A DNA stretch of 64,000 nt from Rhea pennata (taxonomy: Eukaryota; Chordata; Aves; Rheiformes; Rheidae). The position numbers and the translations under genes are program-made. Positions 50,244-62,850 of this stretch are shown piece after piece (positions within the stretch are counted from its first letter, which is position 1; each line of letters opens with the position of its first letter). The notes under the pieces are model-generated. The model searched no databases. It was not told the origin of the DNA and saw only the letters and a program-made list of their open reading frames with translations. Where the stretch lies: positions 62,001 through 126,000 of the forward strand of contig NW_026907699.1 in the NCBI RefSeq assembly GCF_028389875.1, given 5' to 3'.

Positions 50244-50401
50244 GAAGGCTTCACAAATGATGAGTACCAGGAGCTGGCGGACCCAACCTCTCTCACCTAT
50301 GTCACACGCTCAGAAAACAGCCTCTTCTTTGAAGTGGATGGGCCCTACTTGGCCATGATCCTCCCAGCATCCAAGGAGGAGGGCAAGAAGCTGAAGAAAA
50401 G
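50244..50401 (+). CDS. POLE: POLE exon 24
   Basis: [53 protein letters not shown]. Fully open and close to human. Confidence 0.95.
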
Positions 50402-51910
50402 GTAAGAGTTCAAAGCTTGAAAAATCACCACTTCCCCAAGGGAAGGGATTGAGGGTCCTTTTTCTTGACTACATTTGAGGCGTGTTAGTCCTTGCCCAGT
50501 CCTCTGGAGCTGGCAGCATGTTTGGTTTGCTTGTTGCTGCGTACCACCGAGATCATGCTGTCTTTAAATGGCAGGTTCCTTGCATGAGATCAGTCTTTGA
50601 ATCCAGCTATGCCCTGGCCTTAATTGACACACTCTGACAGTAAATTTCTGGAGATAACAGTAAAACAGCACTTCTCAAACTTTCTGATTAGTCATGGTCT
50701 CCCTGTTTGGTTCTGAGATGCACAGGCAAACTTTGATTTTTCTTTCTATCTTTTCTCTTTAAATTCACTAATCTCTGTCTGTCCCTCTCTCAAGTTTACA
50801 GACCTCTAGTAATACTTTTCCCAGACGTTTCCACTTTAATCCCCATCTAGGGGAAGGAGTGGATCTTGCCATTGCCATCACGGTATAGAAAAGCAATTGC
50901 ACTTGACTTCACTGACTTTCTCATGCAGCCTCCTTGACTATGAGCAGGAGCAATTGCTAGAGGACTGCCCACAGACCTGGGTCTGGGTTCAGAAAATACT
51001 GTCACTGTCCTCCAGCACTCTCTGTTCTTACAGGACTATGTTTGTTTCTGCTTGAATGTCTCTGTTGGATGAGCTCCAGCATCCACTGTGAGTGCCTTTG
51101 CATGCCAAGGGAGTCTATCGCAGAAGTCAAGATGATGTCAAGCACTGAATGAACTCTGCTCATAGGAGTCTTATCTCAGGGGCCCTTGATTTTTTCCTGT
51201 GATTTTTGGGATGTCAGCAAGTGCACTTATTTCTTGCTCACTCTCCAAGTGGAAAGAGCAGTAGTGTGGAGCTGGCTGGCAGGTACCGCTGCCAGCTGAG
51301 GAAGAAAAGACTGCCTGGAGGAGGAGTGATAAAGCAATGTACGTTTGAGTCTCACCTCTGTTCCACTGAAGCTTCCTGTGATGGTTGTATTGAGCCATAC
51401 AAATAATTGGCAGGCATGTGAAATCCAAGAAACACAATAGAAAAAAAGAGGACAGTGTGTTATCATAGTTGTTTCGATAGCGATGTCCGGTTTCCTCTGA
51501 GTCCATTTTGCCAGCGTCCCCTCCTGTTTTCCAAACAAAGCTTCATTCTCCTGTATAAGGCTTTTCCCAGTATTTCACTCCACTTCTCTACTCCTCTAAC
51601 CCCGACTCTCACTTCTTGCCCTTTATTTGTGTGCATTTAAGAACATTTTGCCAGTTAGTACTGGCAAGTTGGGGGCAGAGGCTGATGTGCTTTTGCAGCT
51701 GGAGGTGAAGTAGTTCATGATGTTACTGTCTCTAGCTGTGTAAATATGCCTAGATCATGCTAGTACAGAGCCCCACAGCTTGGATTAATTTACCTGGTGG
51801 CTGCCTGGTTTGGCAATACTAGAAGTACTTTGGCAGGAGGGTAGTAAGCAGCATCCTGGGAGATGTGTTCCTTGGCATAGACCAGGTTTTGCCCAAGCTC
51901 TATATCCTAG

Positions 51911-52106
51911 GTATGGAGTCTTCAATGAAGATGGATCCTTGGCTGAACTGAAAGGGTTTGAGGAAAAGTGATGGGGAGAGCTGCAGTTGGTGAAGGTATT
52001 CCAGTCTTCTGTATTCGAGGCCTTTCTGAAAGGCACCACACTGGAGGAGGTCCCTGCCTCTGTAGCCAAGGTGGCTGATTACTGGTTGGATGTACTGTAG
52101 AGCAAG
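51911..52106 (+). CDS. POLE: POLE exon 25, two in-frame stops
   Basis: [22 protein letters not shown] (51969-51971), [45 protein letters not shown] (52098-52100), SK. Human has KRRGEL and VLYSK at the two stops. The neighbouring Arg is Trp, so both Arg codons changed C to T. Confidence 0.94.
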
Positions 52107-52914
52107 GTGAGTGTAGGGTTTGCAGGATATGCATCCCCTGCATGTTTGTCTTCTCAGGCTGGCCAGAGAAGAGATGTCAAAGCTACCCTAACGCTGTAGG
52201 GAGGATGGACTTTGTCTGAAGAGAATGGTTGGTCCATTGTGCCTCTGATGGCTGTTTGCCTGTAATTTCTGCCCCTTTGATTCTCTAGGGCTGTTCTTTA
52301 GGGTCTTTTAGCACCAGACCTGTTATTACAGCACTTTTGTCAGCTGTTACCGCTTAATTGTGGGTAAGCGTTGTCCTCCAGTCACCTCTTTCACAGAGGT
52401 AGCGTGGTGGCCCTCTTCCACCAAGGACCTTCTCTAGAGCCACTCACTGAGACAGAGGATGGCAGAACCATTTGCCTGCAGAATGTTTTCTGAGGAGCCC
52501 AGAAGAGATTAGCTTTAAAATAACCAGCAAGAGCAGAGACAATGCCAGAAAACAGAGCCTCAAACCGGGGAGCAGGAGAGATGAAAAGCCGGAGCGACTG
52601 CTCTGCTTGGGAGTTTATTGGGAGCACTTCCCCTTTGTATTTTGCATCTGGCACTATGGAGCTGGGCGCACTAAGAGTTTGACGTACAACATCATTTCAA
52701 AGCATTGCATTCACAGCACAAATTCTGATGCAGACCTCATGTCCATGCTCTCTATATTCCATAGGTCGTGTTGGCAACTGGAGCAGAGATTGCTCACAAA
52801 CTCCTCATAAAGACAGCCGTATCAATCGGTTTAAATGTTCCATGTATATAATAGCAACGAGGTTTGATCATTAGGTTCCTGATAGTGTTTTTTTTTCCTT
52901 ACTCCTTTTTTCAG

Positions 52915-53129
52915 GCTGCCAACATGCCTGATTGAGAGCTGTTTGAGCTGATCTCAGAGAACCATTCCATGTCTCGCAAGCTAGAAGACTCTGGGGAGCA
53001 GAAATCCACTTGCGTCAGCCCTGCCCAGCGTCTGGCAGAATTCTTGGGAGCCCAGATGGTGAAGGATGCAGGGCTAAGCTGTCAGTTTATCATTTCTAAG
53101 AAAGCAGAAGGGTCTCCAGTCACAGAGAG
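52915..53129 (+). CDS. POLE: POLE exon 26, with in-frame TGA
   Basis: AANMPD, TGA (52933-52935, Ser in human), [65 protein letters not shown]. Splice sites intact. Confidence 0.94.
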
Positions 53130-53400
53130 GTAAAACTGCCTTGAGGGGCCAGGACTTTTGGGAGGATGTGAAAGGAATGGCAGGGTGAATTGATGTGGCA
53201 TGACCAAGTGATTGCTGGTGTACTGGCTTGGACCATAAAAGAGACTGTAGTGGTGAGTAATGCTGTGCAATTGCCTGCTGTTTGGTGGCATAGCAGAGGG
53301 GTGAGAGGAGAAGCCCAGAGAGGTGTGTGCAGGCTGAGAAGATGGGGTGCTGTGCTGCCAGTGAGCTTGCTCCTGGTTGGTGCTTCCCTATCTTCTCCAG

Positions 53401-53503
53401 GGCCATCCCACTTGCCATCTTCCAAGCAGAGCCCAGTGTATGGAAGCACTACCTCTGGAAATGGCTGAAGAGCCCCTCACTGCAGGACTTCAGCATCCGG
53501 GCG
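53401..53503 (+). CDS. POLE: POLE exon 27
   Basis: [20 protein letters not shown] then [14 protein letters not shown]. Open, but two Arg of human (TVRKHFLRKW) are Trp, again C-to-T changes at likely CGG codons. Confidence 0.94.
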
Positions 53504-53737
53504 GTGAGTTGAATGCCCCTATGGAGCAGCACAGCCTTTGATTCTCCAGCACTAGGCTGCAGCTCCTCCCTCGGGAGGCACTATGTTGGCAGCAGTTAGT
53601 TGTTGTCACAAAGTGAAGTGCTGTGGAGAGTACTGCAAGCAAGGAGAAATGCTGGTCCCTACATCACCCAGCAGAGCCCAGAGCAGCACCTTTCTGCTCC
53701 ATCTCCTTCACTGTCTACTATTGTGCATCTTGCCCAG

Positions 53738-53818
53738 ATTCTGGACTGGGACTACTATATTGAGAGACTAGGCAGCACCATCCAGAAAATCATCACTCTT
53801 GCTGCAGCACTGCAGCAG
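53738..53818 (+). CDS. POLE: POLE exon 28
   Basis: [20 protein letters not shown] then LAAALQQ. Open and well conserved. Confidence 0.95.
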
Positions 53819-53928
53819 GTATGGAGGTGGGAAAGGACAGGAGGGCTGCAGGTCCATGGTGATGGGAGGAAAGACAGAGGGCATTGGCTTTGGGGACTGC
53901 TTATGTGTGATTTGACAACATTCCTCAG

Positions 53929-54051
53929 GTAAAGGACTCTGTCCCACGGGTCCAGCATCTCGACTGGCTGCACAAGAAACTCCTAGAGAAGAATGATGTG
54001 TACAAACAAAAGAAAATGAATGAGCTCTTCACTTCTGAAGGCAAGAGAAAG
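53929..54051 (+). CDS. POLE: POLE exon 29
   Basis: [20 protein letters not shown] then [20 protein letters not shown] and K. Open; matches the end of the catalytic half. Confidence 0.95.
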
Positions 54052-54150
54052 GTAATAAGAGTGAGAGAAAGGAGTTGGCTGTGCTGATGGGCATCTCTTG
54101 CTGATACTGTGTTCTCAGCACCCAAATCTTCCTGCTGTCATTTCTCTCAG

Positions 54151-54369
54151 GTCCTTGCTAACCAGCACCAGGGGGGAACACCCAGCTCCCAGATTGGAGA
54201 CATAGAGGATTTGGGGGCTGCTAAGCCCCTTCAGCTGTTGGTTCCAGTTGCAAATAAACAGAAGCGGGTCCGTACGGCAGAGGAAAGCCAGCAGATGTTC
54301 CAGTATCTGGAGTTGTCGCAGTCCTGGCGAGAGATCCTGGGCCCACCTGCTGCCATGGGCACTACTAAG
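54151..54369 (+). CDS. POLE: POLE exon 30, variable linker
   Basis: VLANQHQGGTPSSQIGDIED, LGAAKPLQLLVPVANKQKRV, RTAEESQQMFQYLELSQSWR, EILGPPAAMGTTK. Corresponds to the poorly conserved linker between the two halves; the WxEILGxPxAxGT end is recognisable. Open. Confidence 0.92.
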
Positions 54370-54693
54370 GTAAGTGAAGTAGACTGGGCAGGAGGAATCC
54401 AGGAAACATCCTAGGAGTATGATCATCTGCCTAGCCAGCCAGGGAACAGGGCGTAGCAAGCTGCATGTTTATTGAAACCCTCTGCGCTTCTATGGCTGAA
54501 AACTACAAAGGGAAGTGTTACCGGGAGAGTCCCACTAGCAGAGAAAGTCAGGCCAATGGCAACTTCACAGCTATGCCAGTAACATGATCAGGGTCTGAAG
54601 GTGGAAGGGCTCGGCTTTATGTTGCTTGATCCTCATGTGTACGAGATGCGTGGTAATTTCTGTGGTTCCTGTTCATGCACTCTCTCTGATTAG

Positions 54694-54903
54694 GAAGAAC
54701 AACTGGTCTGGCAGTGCTACCACAAGAAGAAATGGGAGCTGCAGGCTCAGCAGCACCAGGAGCATCGGAAGAAGCGGCACCTGGAGGATGGTGGAGTGAT
54801 GACAGGCGGAGGCATAATCCGTGATACCCTCTCCAAAGGACTGAGCAGCTACGTGTACAGGACGGCACGCCGCATCCTGGACTTGCCCTGGCAGATTGTG
54901 CAG
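54694..54903 (+). CDS. POLE: POLE exon 31
   Basis: EEQLVWQCYHKKKWELQAQQ, HQEHRKKRHLEDGGVMTGGG, IIRDTLSKGLSSYVYRTARR, ILDLPWQIVQ. Open. Confidence 0.94.
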
Positions 54904-55840
54904 GTACCAGGCAGCAAGGCAGGCCCACTCTTAACCCCTCACAGAGGCCAGTTCAGTGCCCTATGCCTCATGTTTGCAATACCTGTAGTCAAACCTTGAA
55001 CGTCAGGGACAGCTAACCTCAATCCTACTTTAGTTTTACCTCCTTGAAGGTCATGTGGGACTGCATAGCCTCAGGCTCAGAGAAGCCTTGTAAGGAAATG
55101 AGGTCCTCAAGTGATCGTGCTTGACTGCAAATCTGGGACTTCTATGTAGACCCTGTGTGGGGCAAGCTCAGCTGAGGAGCTGGGCAAGTGTGCCTTGAAT
55201 CCTAGATTTAGTCAATGCGAGCATGAAGAAGTTGATGGTACAATCCAAGCGTTTTCTTAATTTCTTGTTATGCTTGGTTGCCTCTGCTATCTGAGACCCA
55301 GCCTCTTGTTGTGACACTTCTCATCTTCCAGAAAAGTCTTGTTTGGTTTAAGGTCACATGCAGCCTTTGACTCTGTGTGTAACCATGAGCTGGAGATGGG
55401 ACACCTAATCCAGCATGTCCAAATGCTTTGGCTAAAGTCAGACAATGGCATGAATTTGTTAGCTAATGCTAGCCCAAAGCTAAGAGATGTGTTTGAGCCT
55501 TTACCAGGTGTCCTCTTCCCTTCAGAAGCACAATGCAACGTGCTGCCTGCAGATCAGTCAGAGCTGTCTTCATTCATGCTCTGACATTTCCTCTGGCAGA
55601 ACATTTTTTTTCACCGTACCTGTAGGACAATAGCAGGATGTGGAGATGCCAGAGCTGAGAGCAATGAATCTTTGGGTCCACTGCTGTCTTTGTGGTCACC
55701 AATTGCTCCTTATTTGGAGAACAAAGTCATAGGTAGTAGAGCCTTTGAAGATCCCAGAAGTGCTCCATGGCGTGTATGTAAGAGCTAAGAATGGGTTGCA
55801 TCTCTCCAGCAAAGCTAACTTAAATCACCCTGTCCTGCAG

Positions 55841-55984
55841 ATTGCTGAGAGCAGCCAGGCTGGCTTGTTGAGGCTGTGGGCAGTGATCGGAAGCGACCTG
55901 CACTGTATCAGACTGAGCATCCCAAGAGTGTTCTGTGTCAATCAGCGCGTTGCAAAACCAGAAGAGGGAGCTGTCTACAGGAAG
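55841..55984 (+). CDS. POLE: POLE exon 32
   Basis: [48 protein letters not shown]. Open; start of the inactive polymerase-like C-terminal half. Confidence 0.95.
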
Positions 55985-56396
55985 GTGGGGGTCATGTTTT
56001 TGACCCTGCTGCTTCTACAAGGGAAAACAGCTGCTTGAATATATATAAGTTGCTCTAGCCACTGTGGGCAGATATTATGGACGGTTTGCCTCACAAGACC
56101 TCCCTGTCCAGCCCTGCTAATGCACCTTAATGCAGTCCCTTTTGCCTGCTGCTAATCTCAGCCTGACCAGAAAGCAGGTTGACAGTTACTGCAATGTGGA
56201 CAAAGCATAAATCCCGCTAACTGCCTTAGGAATGACCAGCACCGGCAGCTAGATTGCTTCCTGAGTCAGCATGTTTCTGGAAACATAAGGCTGGCTCAAA
56301 CTACAACTCCTTACTGCCCTTTAAGATTCTGCTGCTGTTGGGAGGAGCTCAGGCTGAAGCAAGGTGCCCTGCTAAGTATGTCTGTTTTCCTGGCGG

Positions 56397-56535
56397 GTGA
56401 ACCAGATCTTGCCCCGCTCAGACTTTGTTTACAATCTCTATGACTACTCAGTCCCTGAAGATGTACCAAGAGCACATCAATGAAATCAATGCAGACCTGT
56501 CTGCTCCAGATGTTGAGGGAATGTATGAGACTCAG
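56397..56535 (+). CDS. POLE: POLE exon 33, acceptor lost and frameshift
   Basis: [20 protein letters not shown] then ED, with 2 nt missing near 56460-56464 (gaagatgtacc for gaagatatgtacc). The shifted frame continues [19 protein letters not shown] and MYETQ. The bases before the exon are GG (tggcgg), not AG. Confidence 0.92.
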
Positions 56536-57212
56536 GTAACCCTTCCAGGTGCTCGTTTTCCTTCCTCATCCTTTAAGGAGTGCTGAGTGGTAGCTGACTG
56601 GTCTGTGTACCAATGGCACAGGTAGAGGCATGGGAGCTCAAAGTGAAACAAGTTAGTAAGACGCTAAAATGAAAGACCCTCTCTTTCTTAGTAGCTTTCT
56701 CAGAAATGTGCCCAGTTTTATATGAGCAAAGATACTTGTTTGGTTTACAACCCCTTAGGGGAAAGAGGTTTAGATTTATTTGAAATTAGGAGACTCTGGG
56801 AAAAGACGGCACTTGAATGGGAAGAGTGAGTTTCCTCTAAACCAAACCAGAACCGTCTTGCTAGCAATTGGACTACAAAGGTATGGGAGTTTTTTCAAGT
56901 AAAGATGAGGAAAACTTCAACATGTGGCATGTACATAGGCCAGGGTGCAGTGATAAAACCTCTGTATTCCAGAAAGAAGGATAGGATACCACTTTTTAAA
57001 GTTCAGAAAGAGCAAAGAAGAACCTAAACTGTATTCAGTAGTAGACATACGAAAGCAGTGAGACCAGGATTAAATGTACTAGTGCTTCTAAAGCTGTAAG
57101 TCTGAAATGAAGATGGGCAGCTGGGATGCCTGCTTTTAATGAAGATATTGATTCGTTAAGCAGCTCAAAAGTTGGTGGCTTGAGGATTATCTGAGTGTCC
57201 CTGTCACTACAG

Positions 57213-57366
57213 GTGCCGTTACTATTCCGAGCCCTGATCCAGCTGGGTTGCATGTGCCTGGTCAGCAGGCAGCTTGTCAGACACCTCACAGGGCGAGAGG
57301 CTGACGCTGTTGACATTGAACACCTGGAAATGCACTCTCTGGCTCAGTTTACTTAGCTGGAGCCAG
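57213..57366 (+). CDS. POLE: POLE exon 34, with in-frame TAG
   Basis: [50 protein letters not shown] (57354-57356), LEP. Human has SYLEP, so a Tyr codon became TAG. Confidence 0.94.
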
Positions 57367-57458
57367 GTAAGGCACCCTAGGAGAAGGCTTGTCAGTGTAC
57401 CCAGGACCAAATAGCTTGAAGATACTATTGATGCTGCATGTTTGCTCTGTGTCTCTAG

Positions 57459-57565
57459 GAAGTATTCGCCACATCTACCTCTACCAGAGCTCCCAGGGCA
57501 GTAACGTGCTCTTTGGCCTTTTCATCCCCTCTCAGCGCAAAGCTGCAGTGTTTGTGTTGGACACG
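57459..57565 (+). CDS. POLE: POLE exon 35
   Basis: [19 protein letters not shown] then [16 protein letters not shown]. Open. Confidence 0.95.
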
Positions 57566-57830
57566 GTAAGAGTAGGACTTAAAGGCTTTGGAGAGAACAT
57601 AAGGGGATCAGGCAGCAGTTTGGAGCTGAGCAGTTTCTTTGCACAGACACAGATCTCTACTGCTGTGCAGCAGGGATTCTCGTATTTTGAAGTGTACCAA
57701 GCAGGTCTGTTCCTCAACTGTCACGTGAAGCATTGTGATGTGTAGAGGAAAGAGCTTCCTTGAAATTTGCAGCCTGGAGCCTGTCTCTTTTGAACCCTGT
57801 TCCCTCTGCTCAGGTTTGCATTTGGTACAG

Positions 57831-58006
57831 GTACGCAGCAACCAGATGCCAAACCTCACCAACATGTACTCATCAGAACGCAGTGCTGTGCTGGAAAAGG
57901 TGGGCGAAGAACTACTGCTTCCAGACAAGCACACCTTTGAAGTGTGTGCTGAGACTGACCTCAAGACAGTCTACAGAGCCATTCAGCGGCTCCTGCAGGC
58001 TGCAAG
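57831..58006 (+). CDS. POLE: POLE exon 36
   Basis: [58 protein letters not shown]. Open; Arg of FEVRAE is Cys (CGT to TGT). Confidence 0.95.
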
Positions 58007-58453
58007 GTGTGAGCTGAGGGCATGAGGAAGGACCCACTGAGACCTTGTCAGTGGAGGTACATAGGAGGTGGAAAGCATTGCATGGAAGGCATTGGTCCAG
58101 CAGTTCAAACAGCCTCTAAGCATAGCTCTCTGCACACAGCTAGTGCTCCAAAGTTGAAGGGTAAAAATGGATGTTGCCTGCGGGCTCTGGCTTGCCTGGG
58201 GTGAGCTTACATAGCGCAATGCAAGCAGTGAGGCTAGATCATACCCCCAAACCCCAGCTCTCAACTGTGGAGCTGGTTATTCAGTGGGAGGTGCTTCAGG
58301 AGACTCCCGAGTACACTGTCCCTATGTGTAGAGGACCAGGGACCACTACAGGAATGGGGCATGTGAGCACTCATTCACACAGCTGGTTTCCTGCTGAGCA
58401 GAGGTGCCGGCTGAAGGGATGTACCAGGGCATGTCCTCTCCTCCTTTGTGTAG

Positions 58454-58677
58454 GGTGGGCGCCAGGGCCCCACACTTCTTGCTGTGCAGTCTAACTGGGA
58501 CCTGAAACGACTGGCAAGTGGGATTCCCATCATCGAGGAGTTCCCTTTGGTCCCTGTCCGAGTAACAGATGCCATCAGCTATTCAGTCCTGGACCGGTAG
58601 CGCCACGCAGCCTGCCGCGTGATCTGCCACTGCCTCAACTTGGACACGTGCCTATCCCAGGCTTTTGAGGAGGGCAG
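58454..58677 (+). CDS. POLE: POLE exon 37, with in-frame TAG
   Basis: [51 protein letters not shown] (58598-58600), [25 protein letters not shown]. Human reads LDWQRHGARR, so Gln CAG became TAG and the preceding Trp is Arg. Confidence 0.94.
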
Positions 58678-58885
58678 GTGCCTGTGGTGGCCACAGTCCC
58701 CTAGAGAGGTTACTTTGTTCGTGCTTGGGTGGGAAAGGGAGACTGCAGGAGCCTGAGGCCAAGATGAGGCCAGATGCTTTCACCTTCTGTGCTTTTGCCC
58801 TTGTTGGGACAAGCAAATATGATGCTGGCACAGTTCTTCTGTTGATGTGTTTACCCCGATGACTGTACCTCTTTCCTTTCCTCAG

Positions 58886-59106
58886 ATATTACCACATCCC
58901 CATTGGGAATCTCCCTGATGACATGTCTACCTTTGGTTCTGACCTGTTTTTCTCCCGCCACCTCCATCGCCACAACCATTTGCTGTGGCTCTCACCCACG
59001 GCACGCCCAGAGTTGGGGGGTAAAGAGGCTGATGACAACCGTTTAGTTATGGAATTTGACGGGAGAGCCTCAGTGGAGATAAACAACCCTGGCTGCTACT
59101 CCACAG
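58886..59106 (+). CDS. POLE: POLE exon 38
   Basis: [73 protein letters not shown]. Open and strongly conserved. Confidence 0.96.
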
Positions 59107-59866
59107 GTAGGATAGCACTGAGTGGGAGCAGAGCCAAGTGCGCTTCCATGAGCTCAGGAGAAGGATGGCTGCAGTGGCAGAAGAGTATCTGAGCAGTTCT
59201 GCAGTTGCTGACAGCTTCAGAAGTTGAGCAATGATGATCGGGACAGGATATATGCAATTGGCATCTCCTGGGGATAGAAGGTCCTGTATGTAATAGAAAA
59301 ATGCATGCAGGCATTTAAATACAGATTATTTCCTAGTTTGTGGCCTCTCATAGCAGCATTCAGAAGATCACTTCTGGTGGTCACTAGGATGAATCTTTCT
59401 GTGATGCAACACAAGCTGACTGATAGTTCTTCTGAGTACCTCTGCTGCAGTTTCCAGAAAAAGCTGGTGGCCCCTGGAGGGGAAGTAGATCCAAGTTTTG
59501 TTGGAAGGTGCTATGCTGTTTAGCTGTGCAGTGAATGGGGCCATCCATACATAGCATCACAGCCATAGAGGGGAGAGGTCTGGCCATGTGCCAAAAGTGT
59601 CCTTTAAAGCCTGTAATACAAGGTGTGTGGCAGTCTGGAGAGCAGCACAGTTTCCCATGCTGCTGCAATACCATATAGGCTTTCACCATTTCCTGATATG
59701 AATATCTTGATGTTGCACTCGGTAGATGCAGCAAGACCTGTAAAGAGCTCTTACAACTTGTGGAAAGTCCTGGCAAGTGGGTGCATTCATCATACCTGGA
59801 GAGGGGATTGTGTCCTTGCTGGTTCTCTGCCCTGCTTGCCCATTGACAGGTTGTGTTTGGTCACAG

Positions 59867-60071
59867 TGTGTCTGGAGCCGGATAGTCAGAGCTTGGCTGT
59901 AAACACAGTGTTACAGTCCCATCACATCAATGACATGGAAGAAGGTTCCAGCGTGAGTATCAGTTTTGATGTGATCCAGCAGGCATCTCTAGAAGACATG
60001 GTGACGGGGAACCAAGGTGCCAACATTCCAACCAGCTATGATGAGAGTGCCCTGTGCTCCAACCCTTTTAG
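59867..60071 (+). CDS. POLE: POLE exon 39
   Basis: [67 protein letters not shown]. Open. The next expected exon (40, ILKSMVVGWVKEITQ to LIAEFKR in human) is not found before 60470. Confidence 0.94.
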
Positions 60072-60469
60072 GTATGTCTGTAAGGGTCAGCATGAGATGG
60101 AGCATCTGTTCCATTCTGCTTGATGCCCTCAGGGTGGTGCCTTGAAGCACAACAGGCAGCTGGCTTGGCAGAGGGAAGGAGGCGAAGCCCAGCTTTGTCT
60201 GTTGACATCCTCCCTTTTAGGCTTGAGGATCAGCTCTACCTAGTGGCTCAGCCAGCATATGTGAGGAGATGCTTTTGAAGAGTTTGCCCTTTCCTGTTTC
60301 TCTTCTCTTCATCTCCACAAGGTCATGGAGGCACGTATTTGCCCTGTGGCTTATGTGCTGAGAGCTAATGCATCTCTGCTTTGGCAGAGTTGCCACTTGC
60401 TCTAGCGTTATCTGAAAACATGTCAGTGTGTGAGAGGAGGAAGGGCTCATCTGCCTGGTGTCTTGGCAC

Positions 60470-60565
60470 TTCAGTGGTTTATGCCAACTTCAACCAGATC
60501 ATCTTGTGCACCAAGAAACGGCGAATCGAGGATGCCATCAGCTACATGGAGTACATCATCAACAG
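60470..60565 (+). CDS. POLE: POLE exon 41, acceptor unclear
   Basis: [19 protein letters not shown] then [15 protein letters not shown]. No AG lies immediately upstream (the border reads gcctgg), so the acceptor seems lost; the exact 5' end is uncertain. Donor gtgggg present. Confidence 0.88.
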
Positions 60566-61177
60566 GTGGGGCACACTTGGCTGCCAAAGGGTACGCTCAG
60601 CAAGCCAGGCCTGGAGAAAATCTTCTGGAGGCTGAGCTAAGACATGGCTCAAGGTGTGGAAGGAGGATGCTGATTTTTTGCCTCTTCTTGGTCCTCAGCA
60701 CTGCATTTCTTGCAAAGTTAGCTTTGGAAGAAAGGGAACAAGGTCACCTGGTTCTCTCATCATCATGACCAGAGTAGGGATCTGTCCCTTAACTGTGCTG
60801 TATGGGGCAATATTCCAAAAATATCTGTACGATTCAATCTAAAGAGACCTTCAGGAGAATGTGAGCAGTTGCGCTCTGCCCAGTCTCTTATACTCTGGCA
60901 GCTCTCAGCATCCCAGCTATGATGTGTAGGCTCCTAAGACAGGCGTCTTGACACAAGAGGCAGTTGAAGCGTGGGTATGATTCCTCTGCAGCCCTTAGTT
61001 CTGCTAATGACTGCTCTGCAGCCTTTTGTACTGAGTCCATTTGCTGAAGCATGGTTGGATGTGAGAAGTGAACTGCTCTCTTGCTAACATCACCTGCTCC
61101 TCATTACCTCCCATGGAGAAGGTTATTAGCTAGGGAAGATGCCAACATTGTGTGTGACTGCAGTCTCTTCCCTCCAG

Positions 61178-61310
61178 CATCCACTCAAAGGAGATCTTTC
61201 ACTCTCTGACTATTTCCTTCTGCCGCTGCTGGGAATTCCTGCTCTGGATGGATCCAGCAAAGTACGAAGGTATCAAGGGAAGAGCGCATTCTAGCGTCCA
61301 CTCTGGGGAG
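61178..61310 (+). CDS. POLE: POLE exon 42
   Basis: [19 protein letters not shown] then [20 protein letters not shown] and VHSGE. Open. Confidence 0.95.
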
Positions 61311-61450
61311 GTAAGAGATGGGAAGTGCTCAGTCCTGCAGAGACAGGGGTGCAGTGGGTTGAGTTGAGCAGGGAGCTATTGGTTTGGATATAGGGAACTG
61401 CTACAACATCACCAACCGAAAGCCTGGGCATGGCTTGTGCTCCATTCCAG

Positions 61451-61628
61451 CAGGACACTAGCAAGAGTCAAGTATTGGATGAGGTCAGTGAGGAAGAGGA
61501 GGACAAGGAAGAAGAGGAGGAGGATGGAGAAGCAAATGTGGAGGAGTTGCTAGAGAATAGTTGGAATATTGTGCAGTTTCTCCGCCAGGCTGCCTCCTGT
61601 CAGAACGGCTTCCTCAGGATTGTGTTGG
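61451..61628 (+). CDS. POLE: POLE exon 43, acidic stretch
   Basis: [58 protein letters not shown]. Contains the Glu/Asp-rich stretch that human POLE also has at this place. Open. Confidence 0.94.
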
Positions 61629-62028
61629 GTGAGTGCAGTCTGCTGCTCGCCTGGTCCTACTTTGAATGTTACCTCTGGTGATTAGAGCTATCTGCACCCT
61701 ACTGCTGCCCAAGCCATATCCACAGCATTCCCCACAGCTTCTTGAAGCTCTCTGTGCTACTGAGAAGGTTCTGATGGTGATCCAAAGAACCCCTTACAGT
61801 CAAAGATTGCACTGTGCCGGATGTGGTACAGAAGGAACCACCTCCGCGTCCGTAAATATCATTGTTTGAGTGGTTTCAGCACCAGTGTGAACTCTCTCAG
61901 GGAGGGGGAAAATGTCACTAGTTCCTGATTAGTCATTGGTGCCCCAGGAGAGTCGACAAGCACAGTCGCGCTTGTGCCACTCTCTCATCGTGGACTGCAT
62001 CTGGAGCTTTTCTTACATGTCTCTGCAG

Positions 62029-62160
62029 CCTACATTGTGGCTGTGTACCACAGCATGAAGGAGGAGCTGCGGCGGAATGCCCCTCGGAGCGCTCCCATCA
62101 AGAGGAGGGCCACGAGCCAGGTGTCCCAGGAGGCATTGGGAGAGACGGGAGCCATGCCTG
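62029..62160 (+). CDS. POLE: POLE exon 44
   Basis: [43 protein letters not shown]. Open. Confidence 0.94.
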
Positions 62161-62305
62161 GTGAGTACGGTTAGCCACAGTTAGCCATGGGAGAGCTGTG
62201 TGCAGCACTACTGGGCCAGTCCTGCAGCAGGAAGAGAGCTGCCCACCTTGCTGTCCGCATATGCTTCCATATGGCTGAAGAGCTCTCTCTGCTCCTCCTC
62301 TCCAG

Positions 62306-62499
62306 GCATGATCACTTTCTCACAGTATTACGTGGCCAACGAGCTCATGCAGTGCTTCTTCACCATCACTCAGAAGATCCAGAAGAAGATGGCTGGTTCC
62401 CATAATGCCACTGAGCCCTCAGACATGTTCCCAGTGCTACCTGGCTCCTACTTGCCACTCAACAATCCACCTCTAGAGTTCATCAAATATGTCTGCAAG
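62306..62499 (+). CDS. POLE: POLE exon 45
   Basis: [64 protein letters not shown]. Open. Confidence 0.95.
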
Positions 62500-62649
62500 G
62501 TTAGTGGGGTGGGCCTTTTCTTTTTTTTTTAAGAATTTGTTGCAATTCTACAATCAGTTTGTTTTGCCCAGCTAGCACTCGCATCAGAGTGAGTCGCTGT
62601 GAGGACCATCTTCTCTGCTGGTGGCCTTACCTAACACTTTCTCCTGTAG

Positions 62650-62850
62650 GTGTTGTCCCTGGATGCCAGTATAACTAACCAAGTAAACGAACTGCGCCGG
62701 GACCTGCTGCGCCTCATTGAGGTGGGTGAGTTCTCAGAAGAAGCCCAGTTTCGGGACCCTTGCTGCTCCTATATGCTCCCTGAAGTCATCTGCAGGAACT
62801 GCAATTTTTGCAGGGACTAGGACTTGTGCGAGGACCCTGCCCTCTCGCAG
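62650..62850 (+). CDS. POLE: POLE exon 46, first zinc motif, in-frame TAG
   Basis: [59 protein letters not shown] (62818-62820), [10 protein letters not shown]. The CysA cysteines are kept, but a Leu of human CRDLDLC is a stop (TTG to TAG). Confidence 0.94.
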
